Below, piece after piece: positions 35,261 through 44,191 of a DNA stretch of 64,000 nucleotides. Position 1 is the stretch's first letter. Each line of letters begins with the position of its first letter. The notes beneath the pieces were generated by a model. That model saw only the letters and a list, made by a program, of their open reading frames with translations. It was not told the origin of the DNA and did not search any database. The stretch spans positions 62,001-126,000 of the forward strand of contig JAKAFP010000007.1 in assembly GCA_021825925.1 (NCBI GenBank), in the 5' to 3' direction. The position numbers and the translations under genes were made by a program. The DNA is from Chloroflexota bacterium. Its GTDB lineage: Bacteria > Chloroflexota > Anaerolineae > Anaerolineales > Anaerolineaceae.

Positions 35261-35432
35261 AACCACGAAAATTTCGAAATACACGAAAAAGAACTTTTTT
35301 CAATAAAATCACTAATTATGGGTCTTAACCCTTGTCTGGAAGTTCTTGATGAATTTATTCCATTATTAGGTTTAAGTCTTTTTATATAAAGCTTTACTTT
35401 CGTGTATTTCGTCTTTTCGTGGTTTAAGGTTT
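35261..35432. repeat. inverted pair of CACGAAA-type dispersed motifs
   Basis: ACCACGAAAATTTCGAAATA (35262) and, 140 bases on, TTTCGTGTATTTCGTCTTTT followed by CGTGG (35398) are inverse copies of the motif seen at many gaps in this window. No gene lies here. Confidence 0.55.
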
Positions 35433-35454
35433 TCCCGTACCTCAATACCCCGCA

Positions 35455-35463
35455 TGATATAAT
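35455..35463 (+). promoter_or_regulatory. extended -10 promoter giving a probably leaderless dinG transcript
   Basis: TGATATAAT is a perfect extended -10 that ends only six bases before the ATG at 35470. Transcription starting about seven bases after the box would begin at or within a base of the ATG. No Shine-Dalgarno is present. Confidence 0.6.
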
Positions 35464-35469
35464 CGCTGC

Positions 35470-38259
35470 ATGTCCTCCATGGTTGCCATAGATATAGAGA
35501 CCACCGGTCTTGACCCCAACAAAGACGCCATCACCGAGATTGCCGCAGTGCGTTTTTCGGGTCATCGTGTCGAAGCCGAGTGGACCAAACTGGTCAACCC
35601 CGGCCGTCCCATCCCCCCCATGATCACCCAATTGACCGGCATCACCAACGAGATGGTGCGCAATGCACCTCCCGTGCAGGCCTTGATCCAGGAACTGGCC
35701 GACTTCGTCGGAGACGCCCCTGTCGTGGGCCACAATGTGAGGTTTGATCTCGGTTTTCTGCAAAAACACCGCATCCTACTGTACAACAAGGTGGTGGATA
35801 CCTACGAACTGGCGTCCATTGTGCTGCCATGCAACAGCCGCTACAACCTGGGCACACTGGGTTCCACCCTCGGCAGCCTGATCCCCAATTCGCACCGCGC
35901 GTTGGATGACGCCCGCCTGACCCACGCCGTGCTGCACGCCCTCTACCAGAAATTACTTGAGCTGCCCATCGAATTCCTCGCCGAGACCGTGCGCCTGGGC
36001 GAGAACATTGATTGGGATGGCGCGCTCATGTTCCAGCAGGCCATGCACGAAAAAGGCCGCATGCCCATCGAAGCCAAGAAGGTTTATCAGGATGATTACG
36101 GGCTGCTTTTCGGTGGCGCGGTTTCATTGCCCCCGCTCATCCCGGTTGAAACCCCGGAACCCCTCGACCCGGATGAAATTGCCGCCATGATCGAACACGG
36201 CGGACCCTTCGCCCACTACTTCGAGAGCTTTGAGAGCCGCCCCCAACAGATCGAAATGCTGCGCGCCGTCAGTGACGCACTCTCTGACGGCAAACATATA
36301 ATGGTAGAAGCCGGTACCGGCACGGGTAAATCCTTCGCCTACCTCATCCCCGCCGTGGAATGGGCGCTCAAGAATTCGATGCGCGTGGTTATCTCGACCA
36401 ACACCATCACCTTGCAGGACCAGTTGATCAAAAAAGACATCCCCGACCTGGCCGCCGCGCTGAATTCCGAAGTGCGCGCCGTAGTCGTCAAAGGCCGCAA
36501 CAACTACCTCTGTCCGCGCCGGTTGGATGGTCTGCGCAAGAACGGACCCGAAACCGTGGATGAGCTGCGCGTGCTGGCCAAGATCATGGTCTGGCTGCAG
36601 CAAGGCGGCAGCGGAGACCGTGGTGAGATCAACCTCAATGGTCCCACCGAGCGAGAGGTCTGGAACCGGCTGTCAGCGGATGACGAAGGCTGCAAGGCCG
36701 AGGTCTGCATGAGCCGCACCGGCGGCGCCTGCCCCTTCCATAAAATCCATGTCGCCTCCCAATCTGCCCACATTTTGGTGGTCAACCACGCCCTGCTGTT
36801 GGCCGATATCATTACCGGCAGCCGCGTACTACCCGAGTACAACTACCTGATCGTTGATGAAGCCCACCATCTCGAATCCGCATCCACCAACGCGCTTTCC
36901 TTCAGGATCACCCAGATGGATTTTGTGCGCTTGCTGCGTGAGATCGGCTCCACTTCAAGCGGCCTTGTCGGTCGTTTGCTCGGTCTGCTCTCGCACACCC
37001 TGCAGCCCTCCGATTTGGCCGCGCTCAACATGGCAGCCCACAAGATCGCGGATTTGCTCTTCAGGCTCGAGAATGACTTCAACGATTTCGTGAAGACCAT
37101 GTCACTCTTCATGGAGGAAATGCGCGAAGGCGGTCCGGTCAGCAATTACGGACAGCAAACCCGCATCCAGCCCGCGACCCGCACCCTGCCCTCCTGGTCG
37201 GAGGTCGAGATCGCCTGGGATAACACCGACAACAGCGCCCGCGGCGCGCTTTCTCTCGTCGCCGATTTTCACAAAGCCGTCAGCGACGCCGTGGATAAAC
37301 CCGGCTCGGATATTGAAGACACCCTCAGCTCATTGGCCAGCGTTAACCGCCGCCTGACCGAAGCCGAGGTTTACCTCAACGCCCTGGTGATGAAACCCGA
37401 CCAGCATTATGTTTACTGGGCCGAGATCCAGCCCAACACCTACCGTCTGGTGCTGCAGGCTGCACCGCTGCACATCGGTCCCATGATGGAGCAGTACCTG
37501 TGGCATGAAAAATCCGCTGTGGTCTTGACCTCAGCCACACTTACGACCAACGGCGAGTTCAACTACATCCGCAGCCGGTTGAACGCCGACGAAGCGGATG
37601 AACTAGTGCTCGGTTCACCCTTTGATTTTGAAACATCCACCCTGCTTTACATGGTCAACGACATCGCCGAACCCGGCGACGCCAATGCCTACCAGCGCGA
37701 AGTGGATGCCGCCATCATCCGCCTGGCCAAGGCTACCGGCGGACGCATGCTGGCGCTCTTTACCAGCTATGCGCAACTTAAACGCACTTCTCAAGCCATC
37801 TCGGGCGCCCTGGCCGAAGCCGATATCCAAGTGTTTGAACAGGGCGAAGGCGCCTCCACCAACACCCTGCTCGAAACCTTCAGAGATTCACCCCGCGCCG
37901 TGCTGCTCGGCACCCGCGCCTTCTGGGAAGGCGTGGACATCCCCGGTGAGGCGCTTTCAGTCCTGGTGATCGTCAAGCTGCCCTTTGATGTGCCCTCCGA
38001 TCCGATCATTGCCGCGCGCGCCGAGACCTTTGACGATGCCTTCAATGAATATAACCTGCCCGAGGCCATCCTCAAATTCCGGCAGGGCTTTGGCCGCCTC
38101 ATCCGCACCCAGTCGGACCGCGGTGTGGTGGTGATCTTAGATAAACGCGTGCTTACCAAGAAGTATGGCCGTCAGTTCATTGAAAGCCTGCCTGTCTGTA
38201 CCACCAAGGTCGGCACCGTGGTGGATCTTCCGCGCGCCGCCGCCAAATGGTTGGAATAA
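35470..38259 (+). CDS. dinG: DnaQ exonuclease-DinG helicase fusion
   Basis: This 929-residue protein joins an N-terminal 3'-5' exonuclease (IDIETTGLD at residues 6-14, HNVRFDLGFL, HRALDDARLT) to an XPD/DinG superfamily 2 helicase. The helicase shows Walker A EAGTGTGKSFAYLIP (about 279-293), DEAH in VDEAHHLE, and motif VI QGFGRLIRTQSDRG. Cys residues in NNYLCPRR, GCKAEVC and GACPF fit the 4Fe-4S cluster ligands of DinG. Gram-positive-type DinG fusions of this kind act in DNA repair, although in some the helicase part is degenerate. It appears monocistronic and leaderless. Confidence 0.92.
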   Translation: MSSMVAIDIETTGLDPNKDAITEIAAVRFSGHRVEAEWTKLVNPGRPIPPMITQLTGITNEMVRNAPPVQALIQELADFVGDAPVVGHNVRFDLGFLQKHRILLYNKVVDTYELASIVLPCNSRYNLGTLGSTLGSLIPNSHRALDDARLTHAVLHALYQKLLELPIEFLAETVRLGENIDWDGALMFQQAMHEKGRMPIEAKKVYQDDYGLLFGGAVSLPPLIPVETPEPLDPDEIAAMIEHGGPFAHYFESFESRPQQIEMLRAVSDALSDGKHIMVEAGTGTGKSFAYLIPAVEWALKNSMRVVISTNTITLQDQLIKKDIPDLAAALNSEVRAVVVKGRNNYLCPRRLDGLRKNGPETVDELRVLAKIMVWLQQGGSGDRGEINLNGPTEREVWNRLSADDEGCKAEVCMSRTGGACPFHKIHVASQSAHILVVNHALLLADIITGSRVLPEYNYLIVDEAHHLESASTNALSFRITQMDFVRLLREIGSTSSGLVGRLLGLLSHTLQPSDLAALNMAAHKIADLLFRLENDFNDFVKTMSLFMEEMREGGPVSNYGQQTRIQPATRTLPSWSEVEIAWDNTDNSARGALSLVADFHKAVSDAVDKPGSDIEDTLSSLASVNRRLTEAEVYLNALVMKPDQHYVYWAEIQPNTYRLVLQAAPLHIGPMMEQYLWHEKSAVVLTSATLTTNGEFNYIRSRLNADEADELVLGSPFDFETSTLLYMVNDIAEPGDANAYQREVDAAIIRLAKATGGRMLALFTSYAQLKRTSQAISGALAEADIQVFEQGEGASTNTLLETFRDSPRAVLLGTRAFWEGVDIPGEALSVLVIVKLPFDVPSDPIIAARAETFDDAFNEYNLPEAILKFRQGFGRLIRTQSDRGVVVILDKRVLTKKYGRQFIESLPVCTTKVGTVVDLPRAAAKWLE

Positions 38260-38320
38260 AAAGTAGAAGAAAGTTAGTTGTTTCTTCAAGTCAATATCAG
38301 TAAAATAACTATGAATAAAA

Positions 38321-38530
38321 ATGAAGATTATCGAGGCGCTCGAAACAAAAAATGCGATGGTGGTCAATGGCAATCGCTGGCTCGTTTTCCACAAGGGATT
38401 GTTCACCGTATTTGAGCACAGGTTTCGCAAGGTCACCGACGTTCAGCTTTATCAAGGTCCTGACGAAGACACTGCAGTCAAGTTCTTGATCGAGGGCGAC
38501 ACCTTGGAGAGTTCAACCAAAAACGCATAA
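38321..38530 (+). CDS. small hypothetical protein
   Basis: This 69-residue protein is unrecognised. It has an alternating beta-rich pattern (VVNGNRWLVFHKGLFTVFEH) and an acidic C-terminus. The codon use is like neighbouring core genes and it is in line with the dinG and ubiA genes, which favours it being real. There is no strong ribosome binding site. Confidence 0.55.
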   Translation: MKIIEALETKNAMVVNGNRWLVFHKGLFTVFEHRFRKVTDVQLYQGPDEDTAVKFLIEGDTLESSTKNA

Positions 38531-38588
38531 CCATTTTTCGTTCCGCGGGTTAATCCCGATAACACTAAAAACCTTTGGAGAAGTTCAC

Positions 38589-39473
38589 ATGAAGTATGTC
38601 ATCGGTGTCATGCGTCCCCCTTTTTTACCCTTGGCGGTGGCCTGTGTTTTCCTCGGCCTGACCGCAGCCATCTGGGGCGGCTATACCATCAACGTCTGGC
38701 AGGCAGTTCTGTGTTTCGTGGGTGGCATTCTGGCCCACGGCGCCGTGAACGCCTTCAACGAATATGAAGACGTCAAAAGCGGCCTGGATTTCAAGACCAC
38801 CCGCACCCCCTTCAGCGGCGGCAGCGGAACCATCGTGCCCAACCCTGAAAAACTGCCCTATGCGCTGTGGACTGCCATCATCAGCAGTGCCATCTGTGTG
38901 GCCATCGGCGTCTACTTTGCCGTCGTCCACGGCTGGCAGATCCTGGCCTTAGGCGCTCTTGGTTTGTTCGTGATCATCGCCTACACCCCCTGGTTCAACA
39001 AACAGCCCATCCTGTGCCTCATTTCGCCAGGTCTCGGCTTTGGCACCCTGATGGTCAACGGCACTTTCTTCTGCCTGACCGGCACCTTCTCATGGGCGGC
39101 CCTGCTTATCTCCTTCATCCCGTTCTTTTTGGTGAGCAACCTGCTGCTGCTCAACGAGTTCCCTGATGCAGATGTGGACAAGAATTTTGGCCGCAAGCAC
39201 TTCCCCATTTTGATCGGCAGGCAGGCCAGCGCCGTCATCTTCGTGCTGTTTGAACTCTTCACCTACATGACCCTGATCGCGGGCGTCGCCTTTGGCCTCC
39301 TCCCCGCCTGGACCCTGCTTGGGCTGGTGACCCTCGTTTTCGCCGTCCCCGCAGCAATGGGTGCACTCAAGAACGCCAATGATTTACACAAACTGGCTCC
39401 TTCCATGGGCCAGAACGTGCTCCTCAACCTCATCACCCCCGTGCTCTTGGGAATTGGGTTGTTGATAAGGTAA
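38589..39473 (+). CDS. UbiA-family prenyltransferase
   Basis: This 294-residue membrane protein has about eight to nine helices and the two Asp-rich motifs of the family, NAFNEYEDVKSG (residues about 56-67) and NEFPDADVDKNFGRKH (about 188-203). These bind Mg-diphosphate of a polyprenyl donor. It resembles MenA-type 1,4-dihydroxy-2-naphthoate prenyltransferases, but the acceptor cannot be fixed without quinone genes nearby. GGAGAAGTTCAC before the ATG is a good ribosome binding site. Confidence 0.85.
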   Translation: MKYVIGVMRPPFLPLAVACVFLGLTAAIWGGYTINVWQAVLCFVGGILAHGAVNAFNEYEDVKSGLDFKTTRTPFSGGSGTIVPNPEKLPYALWTAIISSAICVAIGVYFAVVHGWQILALGALGLFVIIAYTPWFNKQPILCLISPGLGFGTLMVNGTFFCLTGTFSWAALLISFIPFFLVSNLLLLNEFPDADVDKNFGRKHFPILIGRQASAVIFVLFELFTYMTLIAGVAFGLLPAWTLLGLVTLVFAVPAAMGALKNANDLHKLAPSMGQNVLLNLITPVLLGIGLLIR

Positions 39474-39517
39474 ATATTGTTAACCACGAACGACACTAAA
39501 AACACAAAAGGAACCCC

Positions 39518-39553
39518 AAAACACGGAAGTCTACTAGACTTCCGTGTTTTTTT
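39518..39553 (+). terminator. terminator after ubiA-like gene
   Basis: AAACACGGAAGTCTA is followed after one base by its inverse TAGACTTCCGTGTTT and a run of T, about 45 bases after the prenyltransferase stop. Confidence 0.8.
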
Positions 39554-39665
39554 GAGTGTATCTGGAATCGTACAGATCCCGGGTATCCGGGGATGATCAT
39601 CACCTATTTCCCTCCCCGCTTCAAAAGCATTACAATAATAAAAACGTTACAAGAAAGGCTCCCCC

Positions 39666-40127
39666 ATGCCAAACTGCACCATTAAAATGGATAAAGACAA
39701 GAAGATCGCACTAGTGGCGCATGACAACAAGAAACGCGACCTGCTCGAATGGGCCAAGTTCAACCGCGACCTGCTGGCGCATCACGATGTGTATGCCACC
39801 GGCACGACCGGTGCACTGCTCGAAAAGGAGCTCGGCTTCCCCATCAAAAAGCTGCAAAGCGGACCGCTCGGCGGCGACCAGCAGATCGGCGCCAAGATCG
39901 TGGAGAACGAAATTGATTTTCTGATCTTCTTTTGGGATCCGCTCGAACCGCAGCCCCACGACCCGGATGTCAAGGCGCTGCTGCGCATGGCCGTGGTCTG
40001 GAACATCCCCATGGCCTGTGACCGTGCCACCGCCGATTTCATCATCTCCTCCCCGCTGATGGATAGCACCTACGAACGCCAGGTGCCCGATTACGAAGCG
40101 ATCCGTAGACGTAAATTAAATATATGA
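39666..40127 (+). CDS. mgsA: methylglyoxal synthase
   Basis: This 153-residue enzyme converts dihydroxyacetone phosphate to methylglyoxal and phosphate, a bypass of lower glycolysis under phosphate limitation. The N-terminal [13 protein letters not shown], the phosphate-binding [22 protein letters not shown] and the [20 protein letters not shown] block are diagnostic; the catalytic Asp lies in GGDQQ. Length is as in E. coli MgsA (152). It has its own promoter-like region. Confidence 0.95.
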   Translation: MPNCTIKMDKDKKIALVAHDNKKRDLLEWAKFNRDLLAHHDVYATGTTGALLEKELGFPIKKLQSGPLGGDQQIGAKIVENEIDFLIFFWDPLEPQPHDPDVKALLRMAVVWNIPMACDRATADFIISSPLMDSTYERQVPDYEAIRRRKLNI

Positions 40128-40155
40128 TCAGTGTTTTAATAAAACTCTGATGCGC

Positions 40156-40185
40156 TTGACACACCCTGCCCTCTGAAAATATCGT
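40156..40185 (+). promoter_or_regulatory. promoter TTGACA-18-TATCGT
   Basis: A consensus -35 TTGACA and a -10-like TATCGT with an 18-base spacer precede the hypothetical gene at 40219, with GGAGGAG before its ATG. Confidence 0.5.
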
Positions 40186-40218
40186 ATATGATGCAGAGAC
40201 ACATGGAGGAGATCGAAA

Positions 40219-40743
40219 ATGTTCAAAATGAGTGAGTTGGTCGGGCGCGAATTGAAATGGGAGCAGCCTTCAGGCGCGAAACAGCTTTATGAGTTGCTGT
40301 TTTATGGTTCACCGGTCAGCACCTTGCACATGGAGAGTTCCTTTAATTCCAGGGCCAGAGCTTTTAATGACGAAGGCAGTTGGGATTTTGACCGCAAGGG
40401 TTTCTGGCAGCGGCAGTCAACCGTCCGATCTGAAGGGGGCACGGAGGATCTGGCACTGTATAACGCCAATACCTGGCGCCAGGGTGGCACACTCCTTTTG
40501 GCAAACGGCAGATCATACGTGGTGAAATCCAACTTCTGGATGACCCAATTATCCATCACCACCCAGGATGATCAGTCGTTGATAAGCATCAACAAGATCG
40601 GTGGCTTCCTGCATTATTCAGGATACGTTGAGATCCACAGCCTGGCGAAGAACCTGCCCGAACTGCCCTGGCTGGTGCCGTTTGCCTGGTATCTGGTCAT
40701 GCTGCAGTACCGTGATTCCGCGGCTGCGGCCGCGGCGACGTAA
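40219..40743 (+). CDS. hypothetical beta-rich protein
   Basis: This 174-residue cytosolic protein has alternating beta strands (YELLFYGSPVSTLHM, TLLLANGRSYVVKS, GFLHYSGYVEIH) that resemble the Tubby/LURP-like barrel seen in other bacterial proteins, but similarity is not certain. It ends with a hydrophobic helix-like LVPFAWYLVMLQY and an Ala-rich tail. The ATG has a strong AGGAG. Function unknown. Confidence 0.65.
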   Translation: MFKMSELVGRELKWEQPSGAKQLYELLFYGSPVSTLHMESSFNSRARAFNDEGSWDFDRKGFWQRQSTVRSEGGTEDLALYNANTWRQGGTLLLANGRSYVVKSNFWMTQLSITTQDDQSLISINKIGGFLHYSGYVEIHSLAKNLPELPWLVPFAWYLVMLQYRDSAAAAAAT

Positions 40744-40756
40744 ACTCTTCTGCCCA

Positions 40757-40793
40757 GACCCCCGCGGTTTTGAAAACCGCGGGGGTCTCTTTC
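40757..40793 (+). terminator. strong GC-rich terminator
   Basis: GACCCCCGCGGTT pairs with AACCGCGGGGGTC and is followed by CTCTTTCTG, directly after the hypothetical gene. Confidence 0.75.
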
Positions 40794-40867
40794 TGAGTTT
40801 TATCTGATTATTGCCTTTCTGGAATATTAGTTCTATAATAATCCTAACATCCAGAAAGAAGGTCATT

Positions 40868-41689
40868 ATGATTTTTGCTTATCGCGACATACCCATTTAT
40901 TATGAAGTGGTCGGCACTGGCCGCCCGCTGGTCAGCATCCATGGCTGGAGCCCGGACCACCGCCTGATGAAAGGCTGCCTGGAGCCGGTCTTCACCTCCC
41001 TTGAGTCGCCGTGGCAGCGCATCTATTTTGACCTGCCCGGCATGGGCCGGACCCCCGGCGCACCATGGATTGACGGCAGCGACGCCATGCTCGAAGTGGT
41101 GCTGGCCTTTATTGAAGGAGTGATCCCAGGCCAGCACTTTGCCATCGCGGGCGAATCCTACGGCGGTTACCTCACCCGGGGGGTGATCAAAAAACGCCTC
41201 TCGCTGGTGGATGGCATGCTGCTGATCTGCCCGGTGGCCGATCAAGCCACCCGCCTTGAACACGCCCCGGCCTTTCAGGTGATTGAAAAGGACGATGTCT
41301 TTGTCAACAGCCTGACCGAAGAAGAGCAGCAGTATTTCACCGGCATCAACGTGGTTCAGACCCAAAGAGTGTGGCAAGCCTTCAAAACAGATGTGCTGCC
41401 CGGTCTCAAGCTGGCAGAAACCGCCTTCCTTGAGCAAACGCTCAGCCAGCACGTGCCCTACTCGTTCGATGTGGATCAACTGGACGCTCCCTTTATGAAA
41501 CCCTCGCTGATGGTCATGGGCCGCCAGGATCACGTAGTCGGCTATCGCGACCAGTGGGACTTGATCGAGAACTTCCCCCGCGCCACCTTTGCCGTGCTCG
41601 ACAAGGCCGGGCACAACATGCAGATCGAGCAGGATGTCGTCTTCCACGCCCTGGTCAAAGAGTGGCTGGAGAGAATGTTACAGTCATAA
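40868..41689 (+). CDS. alpha/beta hydrolase
   Basis: This 273-residue hydrolase has the oxyanion-hole HGWSPDHR, the nucleophile elbow AGESYGGYL (Ser near residue 97), and the catalytic His in DKAGHNMQIEQ near the C-terminus. The acid is probably the Asp in MGRQDHVVGY. A longer frame exists, but the ATG at 40868 has AAAGAAGG upstream. The substrate is unknown. It is followed by a VOC-family gene after 43 bases. Confidence 0.88.
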   Translation: MIFAYRDIPIYYEVVGTGRPLVSIHGWSPDHRLMKGCLEPVFTSLESPWQRIYFDLPGMGRTPGAPWIDGSDAMLEVVLAFIEGVIPGQHFAIAGESYGGYLTRGVIKKRLSLVDGMLLICPVADQATRLEHAPAFQVIEKDDVFVNSLTEEEQQYFTGINVVQTQRVWQAFKTDVLPGLKLAETAFLEQTLSQHVPYSFDVDQLDAPFMKPSLMVMGRQDHVVGYRDQWDLIENFPRATFAVLDKAGHNMQIEQDVVFHALVKEWLERMLQS

Positions 41690-41732
41690 TTGTAGGGCGG
41701 GTCCGCGACCCGCCCATTAATCGGAGAACCTC

Positions 41733-42152
41733 ATGAAACAATCCATCATCCACATCGCCCTTGTCGTGCGCGATTACGACGAAGCCATCGCCTTCTACAC
41801 CCAGAAGCTGCACTTCACTTTAATAGAAGACACCTACCAACCCGAACAGGATAAACGCTGGGTGGTGGTGGCGCCTCCCAATTCTAGCGGCACCACCCTG
41901 CTGCTGGCGCGCGCCTCCAAACCGGAACAGGAACTCTTCATTGGAAACCAAACCGGTGGGCGGGTCTTCCTCTTTCTCAACACGGATGATTTCTGGCGGG
42001 ACTATAATGAAATGGTGGAAAAAGGCATCAAGTTCATCCGTCCACCCAAACAACAAGAGTATGGCATGGTCGCCGTCTTTGAAGACCTCTACGGCAACCT
42101 GTGGGATCTGCTTCAGCTCAATCCCGACCACCCGCTGGCAATGCAAAATTGA
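41733..42152 (+). CDS. glyoxalase/VOC family protein
   Basis: This 139-residue vicinal-oxygen-chelate protein has paired beta-alpha-beta modules: HIALVVRDYDEAIAFYTQKL (His ligand) and VAVFEDLYGNLWDLLQL (Glu-like ligand region). These enzymes include glyoxalases, dioxygenases and resistance proteins. A link to the methylglyoxal synthase 1.6 kb upstream is tempting but not shown. Confidence 0.88.
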   Translation: MKQSIIHIALVVRDYDEAIAFYTQKLHFTLIEDTYQPEQDKRWVVVAPPNSSGTTLLLARASKPEQELFIGNQTGGRVFLFLNTDDFWRDYNEMVEKGIKFIRPPKQQEYGMVAVFEDLYGNLWDLLQLNPDHPLAMQN

Positions 42153-42223
42153 TCCGTTAGTCTCCGATTTCTTTTTCGAGAAATCGGAGACATGCCATAA
42201 TCCTAGATAATAATTTTCTCATA

Positions 42224-42721
42224 ATGAGGTTTTACCATCCCATGTTATCCTGTCGCCCGGTCCAAAGTTCCGATCTGCCCATCATCTGTTCCTTTCCGCA
42301 AACCGCGCAGGAACTCTTTTTCATGTTCCCCAAGGCAGTCTATCCTTTGACCGTGGATCAACTTTCACAGGCCATCAGCGAACGTTTTGATTCCACCGTC
42401 TTGATCGCAGGCACGGATGTGGTCGGATTCGCCAATTATCACAAGTGCGAACCGGGGATGAGCTGTTCGATCGGCAATGTGATCGTTTCACCCATCGTGA
42501 GAGGTAAAGGGGCTGGAAGGTACCTGGTTCAGACCATGATGGCCATCGCCCGCGATAGATACCACGCCAATCAAGTCGAGATCTCGTGTTTCAACCAGAA
42601 CCAGACCGCACTGCTGCTCTATTCAAAACTCGGCTTTAACCCTTATGCAATTGAAGAAAGACAGGACCCTGACGGAAACCGCGTGGCGTTGATCCACATG
42701 CGTTATGAATGGAAAGGATAA
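42224..42721 (+). CDS. GNAT acetyltransferase
   Basis: This protein of 159-165 residues has motif A as VSPIVRGKGAGRYLVQTMM and motif B as NQTALLLYSKLGFNPYAIEE. Two in-frame ATGs (42224 and 42242) are possible; neither has a strong ribosome binding site, and the second leaves GAGG 13 bases upstream. It is followed immediately by trmO, whose start lies seven bases after its stop. Confidence 0.82.
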   Translation: MRFYHPMLSCRPVQSSDLPIICSFPQTAQELFFMFPKAVYPLTVDQLSQAISERFDSTVLIAGTDVVGFANYHKCEPGMSCSIGNVIVSPIVRGKGAGRYLVQTMMAIARDRYHANQVEISCFNQNQTALLLYSKLGFNPYAIEERQDPDGNRVALIHMRYEWKG

Positions 42722-42728
42722 CCAGACC

Positions 42729-43184
42729 ATGATCGAACTCGATCCCATCGCTGTGGTGAGAAACTCGCGAAAAACGGTTGAAGACGATCAGTGGGGTGAG
42801 GTGGTTTCCACCATTGAATTGCTGCCTCCCCTGACGGCAGAAGCGCTGACAGGCATTGAATCCTTTTCACATCTTGAAGTGATCTATTATTTTGATCGGG
42901 TCCAAACTGCAAAGATCGAGACCGGCGCCAGGCATCCGCGCAACAATCCCGATTGGCCGTTGGTGGGCATTCTGGCCCAACGTGGAAAGAACCGTCCCAA
43001 CCAGATCGGCGTCACCATTTGTAAATTATTGGAGCATAACGGAAGCTCCATCACAGTCAAAGGTCTTGATGCCGTGGACGGCACCCCGATATTGGATATC
43101 AAGCCGGTCATGAAAGAATTTCTTCCGAAGGAAGATATCCGTCAACCCGATTGGGTGGGCGAATTAATGCAAAATTACTGGTAA
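42729..43184 (+). CDS. trmO: tRNA (N6-threonylcarbamoyladenosine-37-N6)-methyltransferase TrmO
   Basis: This 151-residue protein has the TsaA/TrmO beta-barrel pattern: PIAVVRNSR at the start, then IESFSHLEVIYYFDR, ARHPRNNPDWPLVGILAQRGKNRPN and VKGLDAVDGTPILDIKP. It methylates the t6A37 base made by TsaD, using SAM. The frame is open further upstream into the previous gene; ATG 42729 is preceded by GGAAAGGATAAC. It is separated from tsaD by 31 kb. Confidence 0.85.
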   Translation: MIELDPIAVVRNSRKTVEDDQWGEVVSTIELLPPLTAEALTGIESFSHLEVIYYFDRVQTAKIETGARHPRNNPDWPLVGILAQRGKNRPNQIGVTICKLLEHNGSSITVKGLDAVDGTPILDIKPVMKEFLPKEDIRQPDWVGELMQNYW

Positions 43185-43238
43185 TCCCCCAACAAATCAG
43201 CAATAATGGTGTCAATAGTGCAGGGTTATGCCTGTTTT

Positions 43239-43267
43239 TTGACTTTTGCCTGAATTTGTGCTATTCT
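43239..43267 (+). promoter_or_regulatory. promoter of the MBL-fold gene
   Basis: TTGACT, 17 bases, then TATTCT preceded by TGc (extended -10). The ATG follows at 43314 behind AAGGA. Confidence 0.7.
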
Positions 43268-43313
43268 ACTCTTTTGTAACTTAAAGAAAACTAAATATCG
43301 AAGGATCTTGCGG

Positions 43314-44156
43314 ATGCATCACGAACGTGTATCGGATAATGTTTACTGGTTCCAAAGCGAAATTTACGCACAGGTTACCGCCGGAGCGATCACCGGCCCC
43401 AATTGGGCTGTGGTAATTGATACCCTGGCGCTGCCTGACGAATCACTTGAAATGCGCAGCTTCATTGAAGAACAACTGGGTGTACCCATCAAATATGTGA
43501 TCAACACCCATTACCACGCGGATCACTCCTGGGGCAATTGTTTCTTCCCCGGCGCCACGGTGATTGCTCACTCCCTGAGCCACACCATGCTGCAGCAAAA
43601 AGGATTGGTTTCACTTGAATCCGCCAAAAAACAGAACCCGATCTTCAAACAAGTTAAGTTGATAGATCCGCAGATGACCTTCACTGAAGGCTCACTGTCA
43701 CTGCGGGTGGGCAAAAAGAATCTCATCATGACGCTCGCGCCAGGTCACTCTTCTGATTCCATCACGGTATTGGTGGAAGAAGACCGGGTGCTCTTTGCCG
43801 GCGATGCCTTCATGCCCATCCCCTACATGGTGGATGGTAATGAAGAGGAACTGCTCGGCACGATCAAGCGCATTGGAAAAATGGGTCTGGAAAACATCAT
43901 TCAGGGTCACGGTGATATCATCCTGCGCGGCGAAATTGAAGAAGCCGTGCGCGAGAACGTGGCCTATATGACCACTTTAAGGAAGTTGGTCAAAGCCGCA
44001 GCCAAGAAACGGGAACCGCTTGAAGCCCTGGCTGAGATTGATATTGAATCCTGCGGCAAGAGCCGTGTTGTGCTCACCGGTCTGGGCGTGGAGCTGCACA
44101 AACGCAATGTGATGCACGTATACAATCACCTCTCGGAAGAGGTTGAATCCAACTGA
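43314..44156 (+). CDS. metallo-beta-lactamase-fold hydrolase
   Basis: This 280-residue protein carries all MBL zinc motifs: NTHYHADHSWGN, the downstream LAPGHSSDS, FAGDAFM and IQGHGDII. Relatives hydrolyse thioesters, lactones or phosphodiesters; the substrate is unknown. An in-frame TTG two codons upstream is too close to the AAGGA, so the ATG was chosen. A strong terminator follows. Confidence 0.9.
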   Translation: MHHERVSDNVYWFQSEIYAQVTAGAITGPNWAVVIDTLALPDESLEMRSFIEEQLGVPIKYVINTHYHADHSWGNCFFPGATVIAHSLSHTMLQQKGLVSLESAKKQNPIFKQVKLIDPQMTFTEGSLSLRVGKKNLIMTLAPGHSSDSITVLVEEDRVLFAGDAFMPIPYMVDGNEEELLGTIKRIGKMGLENIIQGHGDIILRGEIEEAVRENVAYMTTLRKLVKAAAKKREPLEALAEIDIESCGKSRVVLTGLGVELHKRNVMHVYNHLSEEVESN

Positions 44157-44159
44157 ACA

Positions 44160-44191
44160 AAAACCGGCCTTTCGGCCGGTTTTGTTTTTTT
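44160..44191. terminator. terminator shared by MBL and plsY genes
   Basis: AAAACCGGCC and GGCCGGTTTT flank a TTTC loop and are followed by GTTTTTTT on the plus strand. The plsY stop codon overlaps this T run, so the hairpin can also end the convergent transcript. Confidence 0.85.
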
